Of a stretch of 64,000 bases of DNA, positions 35,360 to 44,628 are shown piece by piece (positions within the stretch are counted from its first letter, which is position 1; the number at the start of each line of letters is the position of its first letter). The translations under genes were made by a program, and so were the position numbers. Location: positions 62,001 to 126,000 of the forward strand of contig JAFYNJ010000004.1 in NCBI GenBank assembly GCA_017549805.1, given 5' to 3'. The notes below the pieces were generated by a model that saw nothing but the letters and a program-made list of their open reading frames with translations, was not told the DNA's origin and did no database searches. Source of the DNA: Bacteroidales bacterium. GTDB taxonomy: Bacteria; Bacteroidota; Bacteroidia; Bacteroidales; F082.

Positions 35360-36631
35360 ATGTTAGTACTATCCTACATCCGTGATCACAAAGAAGAGGT
35401 GATCGAACGCCTGTCCATCAAGAACTTCACCAATGTCGCGCTCATCGACGAGATCCTGAAGCTGGACGACGAACGCCGCGCCACCCAAAAGCAATGCGAC
35501 GAAACCCTGGCTGCGCTCAACAACAACGCACGCGCCATCGGCGACCTCTACAAGCAAGGCAAAGCCGCCGAAGCCAACGAGATGAAAGCAAAGAACAACG
35601 AGCTGAAGGAACTGGGCAAGACCCTTGCCGACCGTCTTGAGGAAATCAAGAAGGAGATCCAAGTCAAGCTCGTGGATATCCCCAATACGCCCCGCATCGA
35701 CGTACCCCGTGGCACTTCATCCGCCGACAACGTCAACGTGCACCAGGAAGGCGAGATGCCCCAGCTTTACGAGGGCGCCAAGCCCCACTGGGAACTGCTC
35801 AACCAATACAACCTGGCCGACTTCGACCTCGGCAACAAGGTCACCGGCGCCGGCTTCCCCTTCTACAAGGGCAAAGGCGCCAAGTTGCAGCGCGCGCTAA
35901 TCAACTTCTTCCTTGACGAGGCTTCTGCCGCCGGCTACAACGAGACCCAACCGCCCGTCGTGGTGAACGAGGCCTCTGCCTACGCCACCGGCCAGCTCCC
36001 CGACAAGGAAGCACAAATGTATGCCGTGCCGCTCGACGGCTTCTACCTCATCCCCACCGCCGAAGTGCCGCTGACCAACATGTTCCGCGACACCATCGTC
36101 AAGGAAGAGCAGCTGCCCATCAAGACCGTGGGTTATTCCAACTGCTTCCGCCGCGAGGCCGGCTCCTACGGCAAGAACGTCCGCGGCCTGAACCGCCTGC
36201 ACCAGTTCGACAAGGTGGAAATCGTAGAGATTGCCAATCCTGTGGGTTCCTACGACCGTCTCGAGGCCATGAAGAACCATGTGGCAGGTTTGCTCCGCAA
36301 GCTTGAACTGCCTTTCCGCATCCTGCACCTTTGCGGCGGCGACATGAGCTTCACCTCCGCCACCACCTACGACTTCGAAGTGTGGTCGGCTGCCCAGCAG
36401 CTCTGGCTTGAGGTCAGTTCCGTGTCGAACTTCGAGACCTTCCAGGCCAACCGCCTGAAGCTCCGCTTCAAGGACAAGAACGGTAACATCCAACTTGTGC
36501 ACACCCTCAACGGCAGTGCCCTTGCCCTGCCTCGCATCGTGGCCGCACTGCTCGAAGACCATCAAACCCCGGAAGGCATCCGCATCCCGAAAGCCCTCCA
36601 AAAATACACCGGCTTTGACATCATTTCGTAA
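35360..36631 (+). CDS. serS: Seryl-tRNA synthetase
   Basis: Class II synthetase of 423 residues that charges tRNA-Ser. The N-terminal long coiled-coil arm (about 30-110), which grips the variable arm of tRNA-Ser, is followed by the catalytic core. Motif 2 is NCFRREAGSYGKNVRGL and motif 3 is HTLNGSALALPRIVAALLED. The serine-binding block TAEVPLTNMFRD is present. The start at 35360 gives the standard MLVLSYIRDHKEEV opening. Its 3' end overlaps the next gene's TTG start by 17 bases. Confidence 0.97.
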   Translation: MLVLSYIRDHKEEVIERLSIKNFTNVALIDEILKLDDERRATQKQCDETLAALNNNARAIGDLYKQGKAAEANEMKAKNNELKELGKTLADRLEEIKKEIQVKLVDIPNTPRIDVPRGTSSADNVNVHQEGEMPQLYEGAKPHWELLNQYNLADFDLGNKVTGAGFPFYKGKGAKLQRALINFFLDEASAAGYNETQPPVVVNEASAYATGQLPDKEAQMYAVPLDGFYLIPTAEVPLTNMFRDTIVKEEQLPIKTVGYSNCFRREAGSYGKNVRGLNRLHQFDKVEIVEIANPVGSYDRLEAMKNHVAGLLRKLELPFRILHLCGGDMSFTSATTYDFEVWSAAQQLWLEVSSVSNFETFQANRLKLRFKDKNGNIQLVHTLNGSALALPRIVAALLEDHQTPEGIRIPKALQKYTGFDIIS

Positions 36632-37127
36632 CCCGATAATATGCATCGTCACCTTCTTGCTCTTGGCATGTTCATGCCAGAGCAAGAAGGCTGATTCCAT
36701 CCCCCAACTGCTGAAACAACTCGATAAAGACGGCATGGTGCTCGAAAGGATCGAGCAGAAGTATCCCGACAACATCGAAGCCAACTTCCATTGGTGCGAC
36801 TCCATGCTGCAATTCATCCCCCAAGACCAAATCGGCGACTGTTTCGACGTGCTCAACCTCGCCCAGGCTTACCTTGGCCAATTCAACGAGATGCTGCCCA
36901 TCATGAAGCACGACATGGCCTACATCAAGACACAATTGGGCAACCTTCAGAACGATATCGACACGCACTACATCAGCGACTCGCTCGCCGCAGTGTATCT
37001 CCAAGACGAGATCGCCTCAGCCGACACGCTGCACAACAGGATCGAATACTTCGAAGACCGGCTCTCCCATCAGGACAAAGAACTGAAATCGCTGAGGAAA
37101 ACCATCAGTAAAGCCGCATCAAAATGA
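36615..37127 (+). CDS. Small lipoprotein with TTG start, unknown function
   Basis: About 170 residues. The frame has no ATG near its signal peptide. TTG at 36615 gives MTSFRNPIICIVTFLLLACSC, a well-formed lipoprotein signal (lipobox LLAC). A TTG at 36495 would add 40 residues from inside serS and is less likely. The mature part is helical and charged (LLKQLDKDGMVLERIEQKYP; DEIASADTLHNRIEYFEDRL) and probably forms a coiled coil. No family was recognised. The stop overlaps the following TPR gene by 4 bases, so the two are translated together. Confidence 0.7.
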   Translation: MTSFRNPIICIVTFLLLACSCQSKKADSIPQLLKQLDKDGMVLERIEQKYPDNIEANFHWCDSMLQFIPQDQIGDCFDVLNLAQAYLGQFNEMLPIMKHDMAYIKTQLGNLQNDIDTHYISDSLAAVYLQDEIASADTLHNRIEYFEDRLSHQDKELKSLRKTISKAASK

Positions 37128-38935
37128 GGAGAACCGTCTGCTTCCTGTGTTTTCTCACCCTCTTCCTGACGCTGCCCTCCATTGCCCAAAACAAGGATCC
37201 GCAACTCCAGGTGGATGAGAAACTGGCCAGCAAGAAATTCCAAAGCCAAGATTACGACCTAGCGAAGGAGCTCTATCAAGAACTCTATAAAAAACACGGG
37301 CAGACCCACCACTTCAACCAATATGTGGAATGCCTGATCCGACTGAATGCGTTTGAAGAGGCGGAAAAAGAGCTCAAATCCTTCATTCGCAAGAACCCCA
37401 CCTATGGAAAAGCAAGGGTTGACCTGCTTTACGTTTACATCCAAGAAAACAAGAAGGACAAGGCCGATGACCTCTTTAAACAAATCCTCAAAAACTTTCC
37501 CGACAACAAAAACGCCATCCTCAACCTCGTCAACCTACTCAAAGGCCGAATGCTGAACGACTATGCGTTGACGGTTCTCGACATAGGTGCCAAAAACAAC
37601 ACCGACAACGACCCTCTCTATATCGAGAAAGCCAACCTCTATTATTCCATGCTCAACTACGAGCAGGCTTTCGAGTATTACTTCCTTGAACTCGAGAACA
37701 ATCCCGACCAATACAAACTCATCAAGAACCGTTTCCAAACCCTATTGCTGTACGACGTCAACAAGAGCATCGCCGACGAGATGCGCATCGCCCTGTTGAA
37801 AAAGACCCAGGAGAAGCCCGACAACGAACAGTTTGCCCAACTGCTGATGTGGTTTGCCCTCCAAGAAGAGGACTACGACATCGCGTTGGCACAATGCAAG
37901 AGCCTCGACCGACGCAACAACGACCAAGACAAACAGATCATCAACACGGCGCACATCTGTCTTGACAACGGACAATACGAATTGGCCAAAGATGCCTTCG
38001 AATACGTGATGAAAAAAGGCAAAGTCAACCCCTTCTATGGCGAAGCCGTCATCGGCGCCATCAAAACGGAGAACCAGCTTTGCAAGGTCAATCCCAAAAC
38101 GGACACCAAGACATACGAGCGCTTGAGCAAAAAGATTGAGGATGCCTACAACGATGTGGGTTCCAAGGAGATTCCCGGACTGGTGGAGATCCAAGCCGAC
38201 ATCATGGCCTATCACCTGGGCCAGTCGGCGCAAGCCATCGACCTGCTGCAACAAACCATCGGCCAAACCAACAACAAGATCCAACAAAACCAACTGAAAC
38301 TCAAATTGGCCGACATCTATCTCTATAACGACGAGGTTTGGGAAGCCACCCTGCTCTACAGCCAAGTCGACAAGAGCATGAAGGAAGAGCCACTTGGACA
38401 TGAAGCCCGCTTCCGCAATGCCCAACTGCGCTATTTCATTGGGGAGTTTGCCTGGGCCGAAACCCAGCTCAACGTACTCAAGGCTGCCACATCCAAACTC
38501 GTCGCCAACGACGCCATGAGCCTGTCGCTCATCATCGGCGACAACCTCGAATACGACACCACAGGCATGGAACTCAAACGTCTGGCCCGTGCCGACTACA
38601 AGATTTATCAGCACAAGGACGACCAAGCCTTGGTCATCCTCGACTCCATCAGCGTGGACGGCAACGAGATCAGCAAACCCCACGCCCTATACCGCCTCGC
38701 CGAAATCAAAGAAAAAAACCAAGACTACACTGTCGCCGATAGTCTTTACCTGCAGATCGTCAGCGATTTTCCCGACAGCTACATGGCCGACGACGCCTTG
38801 ATGCACGCTGCCCTCATCGAGCACCAAAAGTTAAAGAACAAGGAAGCCGCCAAACAACACTACGAGCGGCTAATCGACGAATATCCAACCAGCCTTTATA
38901 CTGCACAAGCAAAAAAGAACTACAGGAAGTTATGA
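37124..38935 (+). CDS. Exported TPR-repeat protein
   Basis: A 603-residue protein with signal peptide MRRTVCFLCFLTLFLTLPS (cleavage near IAQN). It is made almost wholly of TPR-like helical pairs from 30 to 600, for example YDLAKELYQELYKKHGQ, YVECLIRLNAFEEAEKELKS and DSLYLQIVSDFPDSYMADDA. It is likely periplasmic or outer-membrane-associated and a scaffold for protein partners, the lipoprotein encoded just upstream being one candidate. The start overlaps that gene's stop (ATGA), and its own stop overlaps the ksgA ATG in the same way. Confidence 0.85.
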   Translation: MRRTVCFLCFLTLFLTLPSIAQNKDPQLQVDEKLASKKFQSQDYDLAKELYQELYKKHGQTHHFNQYVECLIRLNAFEEAEKELKSFIRKNPTYGKARVDLLYVYIQENKKDKADDLFKQILKNFPDNKNAILNLVNLLKGRMLNDYALTVLDIGAKNNTDNDPLYIEKANLYYSMLNYEQAFEYYFLELENNPDQYKLIKNRFQTLLLYDVNKSIADEMRIALLKKTQEKPDNEQFAQLLMWFALQEEDYDIALAQCKSLDRRNNDQDKQIINTAHICLDNGQYELAKDAFEYVMKKGKVNPFYGEAVIGAIKTENQLCKVNPKTDTKTYERLSKKIEDAYNDVGSKEIPGLVEIQADIMAYHLGQSAQAIDLLQQTIGQTNNKIQQNQLKLKLADIYLYNDEVWEATLLYSQVDKSMKEEPLGHEARFRNAQLRYFIGEFAWAETQLNVLKAATSKLVANDAMSLSLIIGDNLEYDTTGMELKRLARADYKIYQHKDDQALVILDSISVDGNEISKPHALYRLAEIKEKNQDYTVADSLYLQIVSDFPDSYMADDALMHAALIEHQKLKNKEAAKQHYERLIDEYPTSLYTAQAKKNYRKL

Positions 38936-39741
38936 AGACAGAAGACAGAAGACAGAAGTCGGAAGTCAGACCCAAGAAAGCATTGGGGCAGCATTTCCTG
39001 ACCGACCAGAACATCGCCAAAAAGATCGTCGATCAGCTCTCACCTGATGTGGAATCCGTCGTGGAGGTGGGTGCCGGCACTGGTGTGTTGACCCAATTCA
39101 TGGTGAACGAAATCCTCGACAAGTTCTATGTCATCGAGATCGACCGTGAATCCATAGAATACCTTCAACAGCACTACCCCACTCTTGGCGACCACCTCAT
39201 CCAAGGAGACTTCCTAAAGGCTGATCTTAGCCAATTCGGAAAGCAAAACATGGCCATCATCGGCAACTTCCCCTACAACATCAGTAGCCAGATCTTTTTC
39301 CAGGTGTTGAAATACAAAGAACAAGTAGTGGAGGTTGTAGGCATGGTGCAGAAGGAGATGGCCGAGCGTATGGCCGCCAAGGAAGGCAGCAAGACCTACG
39401 GCATTCTGAGCGTGTTGATGCAGGCATGGTATGACATCGACTACCTCTTCACCGTGCACGAAAACGTGTTCAACCCACCGCCCAAGGTAAAATCGGCAGT
39501 CATCAAGATGCGACGCAACACCGTCACCGACCTGGGTTGTGACGAGAAGTTGTTCGTAACCATCGTAAAACAGGCGTTCAACCAGCGCCGCAAGACCCTT
39601 CGCAACTCGTTGCGCACGCTACTCAGCCCAACAATCATCGAGAACGAGGTGTTCAACAAACGCCCCGAGCAACTATCCGTAAAAGAGTTTATTGATTTGA
39701 CGAACCTGATCAGCTCCTCCGCATCGCGTGACGCACAGTGA
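38932..39741 (+). CDS. rsmA: 16S rRNA dimethyladenosine transferase (KsgA/RsmA)
   Basis: Dimethylates two adjacent adenosines in helix 45 of 16S rRNA. The 269-residue product has ALGQHFLTDQNIAKKI at the start of the fold, SAM-binding VEVGAGTGVLTQF, IQGDFL and the catalytic NFPYNISSQIFF (NLPYN type), and ends in the small C-terminal domain. The first 12 or so codons derive from a repeated AGAAGACAG tract (38936-38962), giving MKTEDRRQKSEVRPK, which is not a conserved part of the enzyme. The 3' end overlaps the convergent permease gene by 32 bases. Confidence 0.95.
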   Translation: MKTEDRRQKSEVRPKKALGQHFLTDQNIAKKIVDQLSPDVESVVEVGAGTGVLTQFMVNEILDKFYVIEIDRESIEYLQQHYPTLGDHLIQGDFLKADLSQFGKQNMAIIGNFPYNISSQIFFQVLKYKEQVVEVVGMVQKEMAERMAAKEGSKTYGILSVLMQAWYDIDYLFTVHENVFNPPPKVKSAVIKMRRNTVTDLGCDEKLFVTIVKQAFNQRRKTLRNSLRTLLSPTIIENEVFNKRPEQLSVKEFIDLTNLISSSASRDAQ

Positions 39742-40924
39742 GGAACGCCGAGGTGCAGCCTACCACGAGGATAGTGGCAAAGATCAGCAACACGTCCTTC
39801 ATCTTCAACACCACAGGATAGGCGTCCACCACGTAATTGCCGCCATTGCCAAACTTCACAAATCCAAACTTTTGTTGCAAGAGCACTACTACAATGCCCA
39901 GCAAGAGTCCAATAATGCCGCCTGCCACTGAAATCAACATGCCTTCGTTCATGAAGATTCTTTGAATCAAGCGGTTGTCGGCTCCCATCGCCTTAAGGAT
40001 CCCAGTATCTTTCCTTTTGTCGATCATCAGCATTGAGAGCGAGCCCACCACATTGAAGGTGGCCAAGATCAAGATGAAGGTAAGGATGACATAGACCGCC
40101 CATTTCTCGGAATGCATAATCTTGTAGAGGGTCTCCTGCTGTTCCTGTTGGTCCTTCACGGTAAAGCCTTCACCCAAGAGGGTTTTTACCTCTTTTTTCA
40201 CCTTCTTCAAATCGGCATCAGAACTTAAAAAAAGCTCCATATTCGAGGCTTTTTCATTGTATTCAAGCAGTTCAGAAAGCCATTCGAAAGGTACCAGCAC
40301 CAGTTTCTCATCCAGTTCCTGTTCCGTGGAAAACACACTCTGCACCGTCAACACATCCGAGTTGAAGCTATTTTCCAGACTCATCTGAGAGGCATTGCCC
40401 CGTTTGGGCACATAGACGCGCATCATTGCGTAGGGACTATAGGAATTGATGCCAAGATGCCATGCCACGCCCGTTCCCGGAACGGCAAAATCATACGCGC
40501 CGTCGGAGAGCAGCAACCCATCACCGCCCGAAACAACCTCATCCATGCGGTGTACATTCTGGTAATCCAAGCCCACGCCTTTCACCTGGCCGATATGCTG
40601 CTTTTCGTTGGCACGGAACAGCGCATCCTCGGTTATTGTGGGAATGGCCATCTCAACACCCTCCACGCTTTTGATTTGTCCCAAAGGGAACGCCGTCAGG
40701 TCAATGGTCTTGCCCATGACAGGCGCAATCTGCAAGTCGGGTGCAAGTCGGTTGTTCATGGAAGAGATCACCTTCTCCAAACCGTTGAAGGCCGACAATA
40801 CCACAATAAGCGCAAAGGCTCCTACACTAATACCAATGATGGAAATCCACGTGATGATATTAATGAGATTGTGGCTCTTCTTGGCCAGCAGGTAACGGTT
40901 CGCTATGAACAGCGGCAGGTTCAC
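39710..40924 (-). CDS. LolC/LolE-type lipoprotein-release ABC transporter permease
   Basis: A 404-residue protein of the MacB/FtsX permease class. The first span follows LPLFIANRYLLAKKSHNLIN. A periplasmic domain (about 45-270) comes next. Three C-terminal spans (VYVILTFILILATFNVVG, LISVAGGIIGLLLGIVVV, LLIFATILVVGCTSAFL) have the LolE-like cytoplasmic loop SMLMIDKRKDTGILKAMGAD between the first two. It should form the membrane part of the machine that extracts lipoproteins from the inner membrane for transfer to LolA. No LolD ATPase is nearby. It starts 2 bases after rbfA. Confidence 0.9.
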   Translation of the reverse strand: MNLPLFIANRYLLAKKSHNLINIITWISIIGISVGAFALIVVLSAFNGLEKVISSMNNRLAPDLQIAPVMGKTIDLTAFPLGQIKSVEGVEMAIPTITEDALFRANEKQHIGQVKGVGLDYQNVHRMDEVVSGGDGLLLSDGAYDFAVPGTGVAWHLGINSYSPYAMMRVYVPKRGNASQMSLENSFNSDVLTVQSVFSTEQELDEKLVLVPFEWLSELLEYNEKASNMELFLSSDADLKKVKKEVKTLLGEGFTVKDQQEQQETLYKIMHSEKWAVYVILTFILILATFNVVGSLSMLMIDKRKDTGILKAMGADNRLIQRIFMNEGMLISVAGGIIGLLLGIVVVLLQQKFGFVKFGNGGNYVVDAYPVVLKMKDVLLIFATILVVGCTSAFLTVRHAMRRS

Positions 40925-40926
40925 AA

Positions 40927-41265
40927 TCAGGAATGCAACAGGTTGTCGATGTTTTCGATATAATCCAAGGAATCGTCCTCAAAGAAGCGCAGTTCCGGGA
41001 TGACGCGCATCTGATGGCGCACACGGTTGCCCAGCATGCCACGGATGGCGCGGGCGTTCTGCCCCACTTCCTCCACCACTTTCTTCTTGTCGTCAACGCC
41101 GAAGATGCTCAAGTACACATTGGCATAACCCAAGTCGGAAGTCACCTTCACATGGGTCACGGTGATCATCAGCGAAGGCACTGCGGGCTTCAGCTCCTTT
41201 TGGAAGATGTCGCCCAATTCCTTTAATATCAGCTTGTTTACTTTATCAAGTCGTTTACTATCCAT
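40927..41265 (-). CDS. rbfA: Ribosome-binding factor A
   Basis: A 112-residue KH-fold protein that assists 30S maturation. It opens MDSKRLDKVNKLILKELGDI and contains MITVTHVKVTSDLGYANVYL, the RbfA signature, and RVIPELRFFEDDSLDY near the end. Only 2 bases separate it from the downstream permease gene, so the two are an operon. Confidence 0.95.
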   Translation of the reverse strand: MDSKRLDKVNKLILKELGDIFQKELKPAVPSLMITVTHVKVTSDLGYANVYLSIFGVDDKKKVVEEVGQNARAIRGMLGNRVRHQMRVIPELRFFEDDSLDYIENIDNLLHS

Positions 41266-41313
41266 ATTAATGGTTTTTTCATTTTTCAGCCTGCAAAAAT
41301 AGGCAATTTTATT

Positions 41314-41766
41314 CTATTCGCGCTGTTTTGAATCCATAATGATCGTTACGGGACCGTCATTGATAAGCTCGACATCCATCATGGCACCGAATTCGCCTGT
41401 CAAGACCTCACGGCCCGAAACCTCATGAAGACGTTTCACAAAGAGTTCATAAAGCGGGATGGCGTGTTCGGGTCGGGCGGCACGAATGAAACTTGGGCGG
41501 TTGCCCTTCTTGGTCATGGCATGGAGGGTGAATTGGCTTACGACAAGGAAAGAACCTTCAACTTGATTGATGTCCAAGTTCATGGCATCCTGCTCATCCG
41601 AAAAGATTCGGAGTTTGGAGAGTTTACCGCAAAGCCATTCCACATCTTCTTCATTATCAGCCTCTTCAATACCCAGAAGAATCATCATGCCCAAACCTAT
41701 CGCCGATTTCACCTTGTCGGCGATGGTCACCGAAGCTCTCGAAACACGTTGTGCTACTACCCTCAT
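41314..41766 (-). CDS. dtd: D-aminoacyl-tRNA deacylase
   Basis: Removes D-amino acids (and mischarged glycine) from tRNAs. The 150-residue product starts MRVVAQRVSRASVTI, the family opening. A longer frame to 41835 is not conserved and crosses the opposite promoter region. Active-site blocks are VVSQFTLHAMTKKGNRPSF (SQFT loop) and INDGPVTIIMDS (Gly-cis-Pro). A TATCTTCG sequence close to the promoter consensus lies about 17 bases upstream on this strand. Confidence 0.95.
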   Translation of the reverse strand: MRVVAQRVSRASVTIADKVKSAIGLGMMILLGIEEADNEEDVEWLCGKLSKLRIFSDEQDAMNLDINQVEGSFLVVSQFTLHAMTKKGNRPSFIRAARPEHAIPLYELFVKRLHEVSGREVLTGEFGAMMDVELINDGPVTIIMDSKQRE

Positions 41767-41777
41767 AATCGAATTTT

Positions 41778-41808
41778 TTTGCGAAGATAGGAAAAAGTAG
41801 TATTTTTG
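41778..41808 (+). promoter_or_regulatory. Promoter of the acyl-CoA synthetase gene (TTTG-N19-TATTTTTG)
   Basis: TTTG at 41778-41781 and TATTTTTG at 41801-41808, with 19 bases between: a full match to the consensus spacing. Confidence 0.75.
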
Positions 41809-41850
41809 CGGCCTGTTTTGCCAGAAAAACAGCATTGAAAACGAGAGATA

Positions 41851-43629
41851 ATGGTTATTTACGACGGAACTCCGCTCAGGACTTTTGACATCCTGACGAA
41901 GCTCGAAGGTTTGTACGGAAAAGAGAAGCCTATCCTTTCTGCAAAGGAAAACGGCGAATGGCGCCTTTACACTTTGGGAGAGGCTCGCGACACCATCGAC
42001 AGGATCAGTCGGGCGCTACTTGCCATGGGCATTCAGAAGGGTGACCGGGTGGCCATCTCCTCGCGCAACTGCCCCCAATGGAACTTCATCGACTGGGCCA
42101 TCCAACAAATAGGAGCCGTCACCGTGCCGCTCTACACCACCATCAGCGAGAACGACTACAAATACAACCTCAACCATTCCGAGTCAAAGTTGCTTTTCAT
42201 TTACGGACAGAACATCTACCGCAAGATCCAGAGCATCATGGAGGAGATCCCGACCGTGCAGAAAGTGATCTCCATCGTGGAGCTCGAAGGCTTGACCTGT
42301 CTCGACGATTTCATGGCCTTGGGCGATCAGACCGACCCGCAGTTGCTGGAGCAGGCCAAGTCTGCCGTTGACCGCTATGACCTGGCCACGGTAATTTACA
42401 CTTCCGGCACCACCGGGACTCCCAAGGGCGTCATGCTTACCCACGACAACCTGACTTCCAACACCAAATGCCTCGACACGCTCTTCTATGTTGACGACCA
42501 TGTCAAGTTTTTCAGCTATCTTCCCCTGTCGCACATCTTTGAAAGGCAAGTGGTGTTAGCCTACCTTAACTTGGGCGCCACGGTATATTACGCGGAAAAC
42601 ATGGCCACCATTGTCAACGACATCGGCGAAGTCAAGCCCCATGTGTTCACCACCATTCCCCGCCTGCTCGAAAAGATCCATGCCAACATCCTGCTCAAGG
42701 GCAAGAAGCTGAAAGGGTTCGAAAAGATGGTCTTCAACTGGGCCATCCGTCTCGGTTACCAGTTCAGCGACACGCACCAGAACAGCCGATGCTACAACTG
42801 GAAGCTACGCATCGCCGACAAGTTGGTTTACAGCAAGGTACGCGAAGGCTTGGGCAACAATATCGAAGTCATTATCCTGGGAGGCGCCACCGTCCAGACA
42901 AAGATCTCCAAGCTGCTCACGGCCATGAAGATGCCTGTCATGGAAGGCTACGGCCTTACGGAGACCTCGCCGGTGATCGCCGTCAACAGTCCCGTGACAC
43001 GAAAGATCAAGATCGGCACCGTGGGACTCCCCGTAAACAACGTCGATGTCAAGATTTCAGAACAAGGCGAGATCCTTGCCAAAGGCTCCACCATCATGAA
43101 GGGCTACTACAAATGGCCCGAAGCCACCGCAGAGGTCATCGACAGCGAGGGCTTCTTCCATACGGGCGACCGCGGTGAGATCGACGAGGAAGGCTTCTTG
43201 CGCATCACAGGAAGGGTGAAGGAAATCTTCAAGACCTCGATGGGCAAATACATCAGTCCCACTTTGGTGGAGAACACCATGCTGGAATCGCCCTTCATCA
43301 ACTCGATTATCGTGGTCGGCGAAAACCAGAAGTTTGCAGGCGCCCTGATCGTTCCCAACTTCGACCAGTTGGGCCTGTGGTGCCGCGACAACCATCTTAC
43401 CTTCATCAGCAACAACGAAATGATTGAGGACAAGACCGTCATCAACCATATCAGGAAAGAAGTGGATCGGCTCAACAAGAACCTTGGCGACTACGAGCGT
43501 GTCATGAGGTTCAAGCTCATCGCCAACGACTTCAGCGCAGAAAAGGGCGAAGTCACCAGCACCATGAAGATCCGCCGAAGCGTCATTCAGGAACACTATA
43601 AGGAGCTGATTGAAGAACTGTTTGTATAA
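41851..43629 (+). CDS. Long-chain fatty acid-CoA ligase (AMP-binding family)
   Basis: A 592-residue adenylate-forming enzyme. The AMP-binding P-loop is VIYTSGTTGTPKGVMLTHDN (about residue 180), the A5 motif is MEGYGLTETSPV, the A7-A8 region is HTGDRGEIDEEGFLRITGR, and the C-terminal lysine lies near EVTSTMKIRRSVI. Without membrane spans it is like the bacterial FadD15 group, which activates long-chain fatty acids for lipid recycling. It faces holA tail to tail with no intervening bases. Confidence 0.92.
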   Translation: MVIYDGTPLRTFDILTKLEGLYGKEKPILSAKENGEWRLYTLGEARDTIDRISRALLAMGIQKGDRVAISSRNCPQWNFIDWAIQQIGAVTVPLYTTISENDYKYNLNHSESKLLFIYGQNIYRKIQSIMEEIPTVQKVISIVELEGLTCLDDFMALGDQTDPQLLEQAKSAVDRYDLATVIYTSGTTGTPKGVMLTHDNLTSNTKCLDTLFYVDDHVKFFSYLPLSHIFERQVVLAYLNLGATVYYAENMATIVNDIGEVKPHVFTTIPRLLEKIHANILLKGKKLKGFEKMVFNWAIRLGYQFSDTHQNSRCYNWKLRIADKLVYSKVREGLGNNIEVIILGGATVQTKISKLLTAMKMPVMEGYGLTETSPVIAVNSPVTRKIKIGTVGLPVNNVDVKISEQGEILAKGSTIMKGYYKWPEATAEVIDSEGFFHTGDRGEIDEEGFLRITGRVKEIFKTSMGKYISPTLVENTMLESPFINSIIVVGENQKFAGALIVPNFDQLGLWCRDNHLTFISNNEMIEDKTVINHIRKEVDRLNKNLGDYERVMRFKLIANDFSAEKGEVTSTMKIRRSVIQEHYKELIEELFV

Positions 43630-44628
43630 TCAGTGTAGTAACTTGAAAATCATCTCACGGTAGAGGTCCTTCTCCGATACCTCACCGCTGTTATAGCCTT
43701 TCGATTTCATGTCGAATTCCCTTAGCACCGCGATGCACCGAACACAGTCGGCGATGGAGAAGTTGCGCGCCGCCAGCTGGTAGTCGCGAACAAAGAAGGG
43801 ATTGACGCCGAGCGCCACCGCCAAGGCATTTTGCGAGGGGTCGGTGGCATAATGCACCTTCAGGATCTTGGTGAAATAGCCATACAGGCTGATAGCCGTG
43901 ACCAATAATGGGTTTTCCTTGCCATTGTCGCCGAAATAGTTCACAATCTGGTTGGCCTTCATGATGTCGCGACAGCCGATGGCATTCTGCAACTCAAACA
44001 CGTTGTAGTCCTTCGAGATGCCGATGTTGCGCTCCACGTCGGCATCGTCGATCTTCTTCGATTTCGGCAAGGCGATGATCAGCTTGTCCAACTCATTGCG
44101 AACCTTATGCAAGTCGGTGCCGAGGAAATCCGTCAGCATCTGGGTCGCCTTCGGCGTGATGGCATAGCCTTTCTCGGCCAAATACGACTGGATCCAGCCG
44201 GGGATGTTGTTTTCATAGAGCTTTTTCGACTCAAACAGCACGCCCATCTTGTCGATCTTCTTGGCCAAGGCACGGCGTTTGTCGAGTTTCTTGTATTTAT
44301 AGTCGAAAACGAGGATGGTGGTTGGTGGAATCACCTCCAGGTATTTCTCAAAATCCTCAATGTTCTTCAGATCCTGCGCTTCCTTGACGATAACCACCAT
44401 GTAGCCGCCCATCATTGAGAAGCTCTTGGCATGGGTGGCCACCGTGTCGATATCCACGTCACGGCCGTACACCACAATCTGATTGAAGGCCTTCTCCGTC
44501 TCGTCGAGCACCTCTTCCTCGATGGTATCGGAGATCACATCGATGAAATAAGGTTCCTCCCCCATCAGGAAATAGATGGGAGCGTACTTTTTGTTATGGA
44601 TGTCGGAGAGAATCTGTTCGAAGGTCAT
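43630..44628 (-). CDS. holA: DNA polymerase III subunit delta
   Basis: A 332-residue clamp-loader subunit that opens the sliding clamp. Characteristic blocks are YAPIYFLMGEEPYFIDVISD at the N-terminus, DLHKVRNELDKLIIAL in the second domain, and VFELQNAIGCRDIMKANQIV plus LREFDMKSKGYNSG in the collar domain. Length is normal. The ATG overlaps the stop of the AMP nucleosidase gene (TGATG), so it is the second gene of a two-gene operon. Confidence 0.93.
   Translation of the reverse strand: MTFEQILSDIHNKKYAPIYFLMGEEPYFIDVISDTIEEEVLDETEKAFNQIVVYGRDVDIDTVATHAKSFSMMGGYMVVIVKEAQDLKNIEDFEKYLEVIPPTTILVFDYKYKKLDKRRALAKKIDKMGVLFESKKLYENNIPGWIQSYLAEKGYAITPKATQMLTDFLGTDLHKVRNELDKLIIALPKSKKIDDADVERNIGISKDYNVFELQNAIGCRDIMKANQIVNYFGDNGKENPLLVTAISLYGYFTKILKVHYATDPSQNALAVALGVNPFFVRDYQLAARNFSIADCVRCIAVLREFDMKSKGYNSGEVSEKDLYREMIFKLLH

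Noticed and set aside
36495-36614. Upstream TTG extension of the small lipoprotein into serS
   Set aside because: The added 40 residues are out-of-frame serS sequence and would bury the signal peptide.
39710-39741. Frameshift or assembly error at the ksgA/permease overlap
   Set aside because: Both proteins end normally for their families; a 32-base convergent overlap is plausible.
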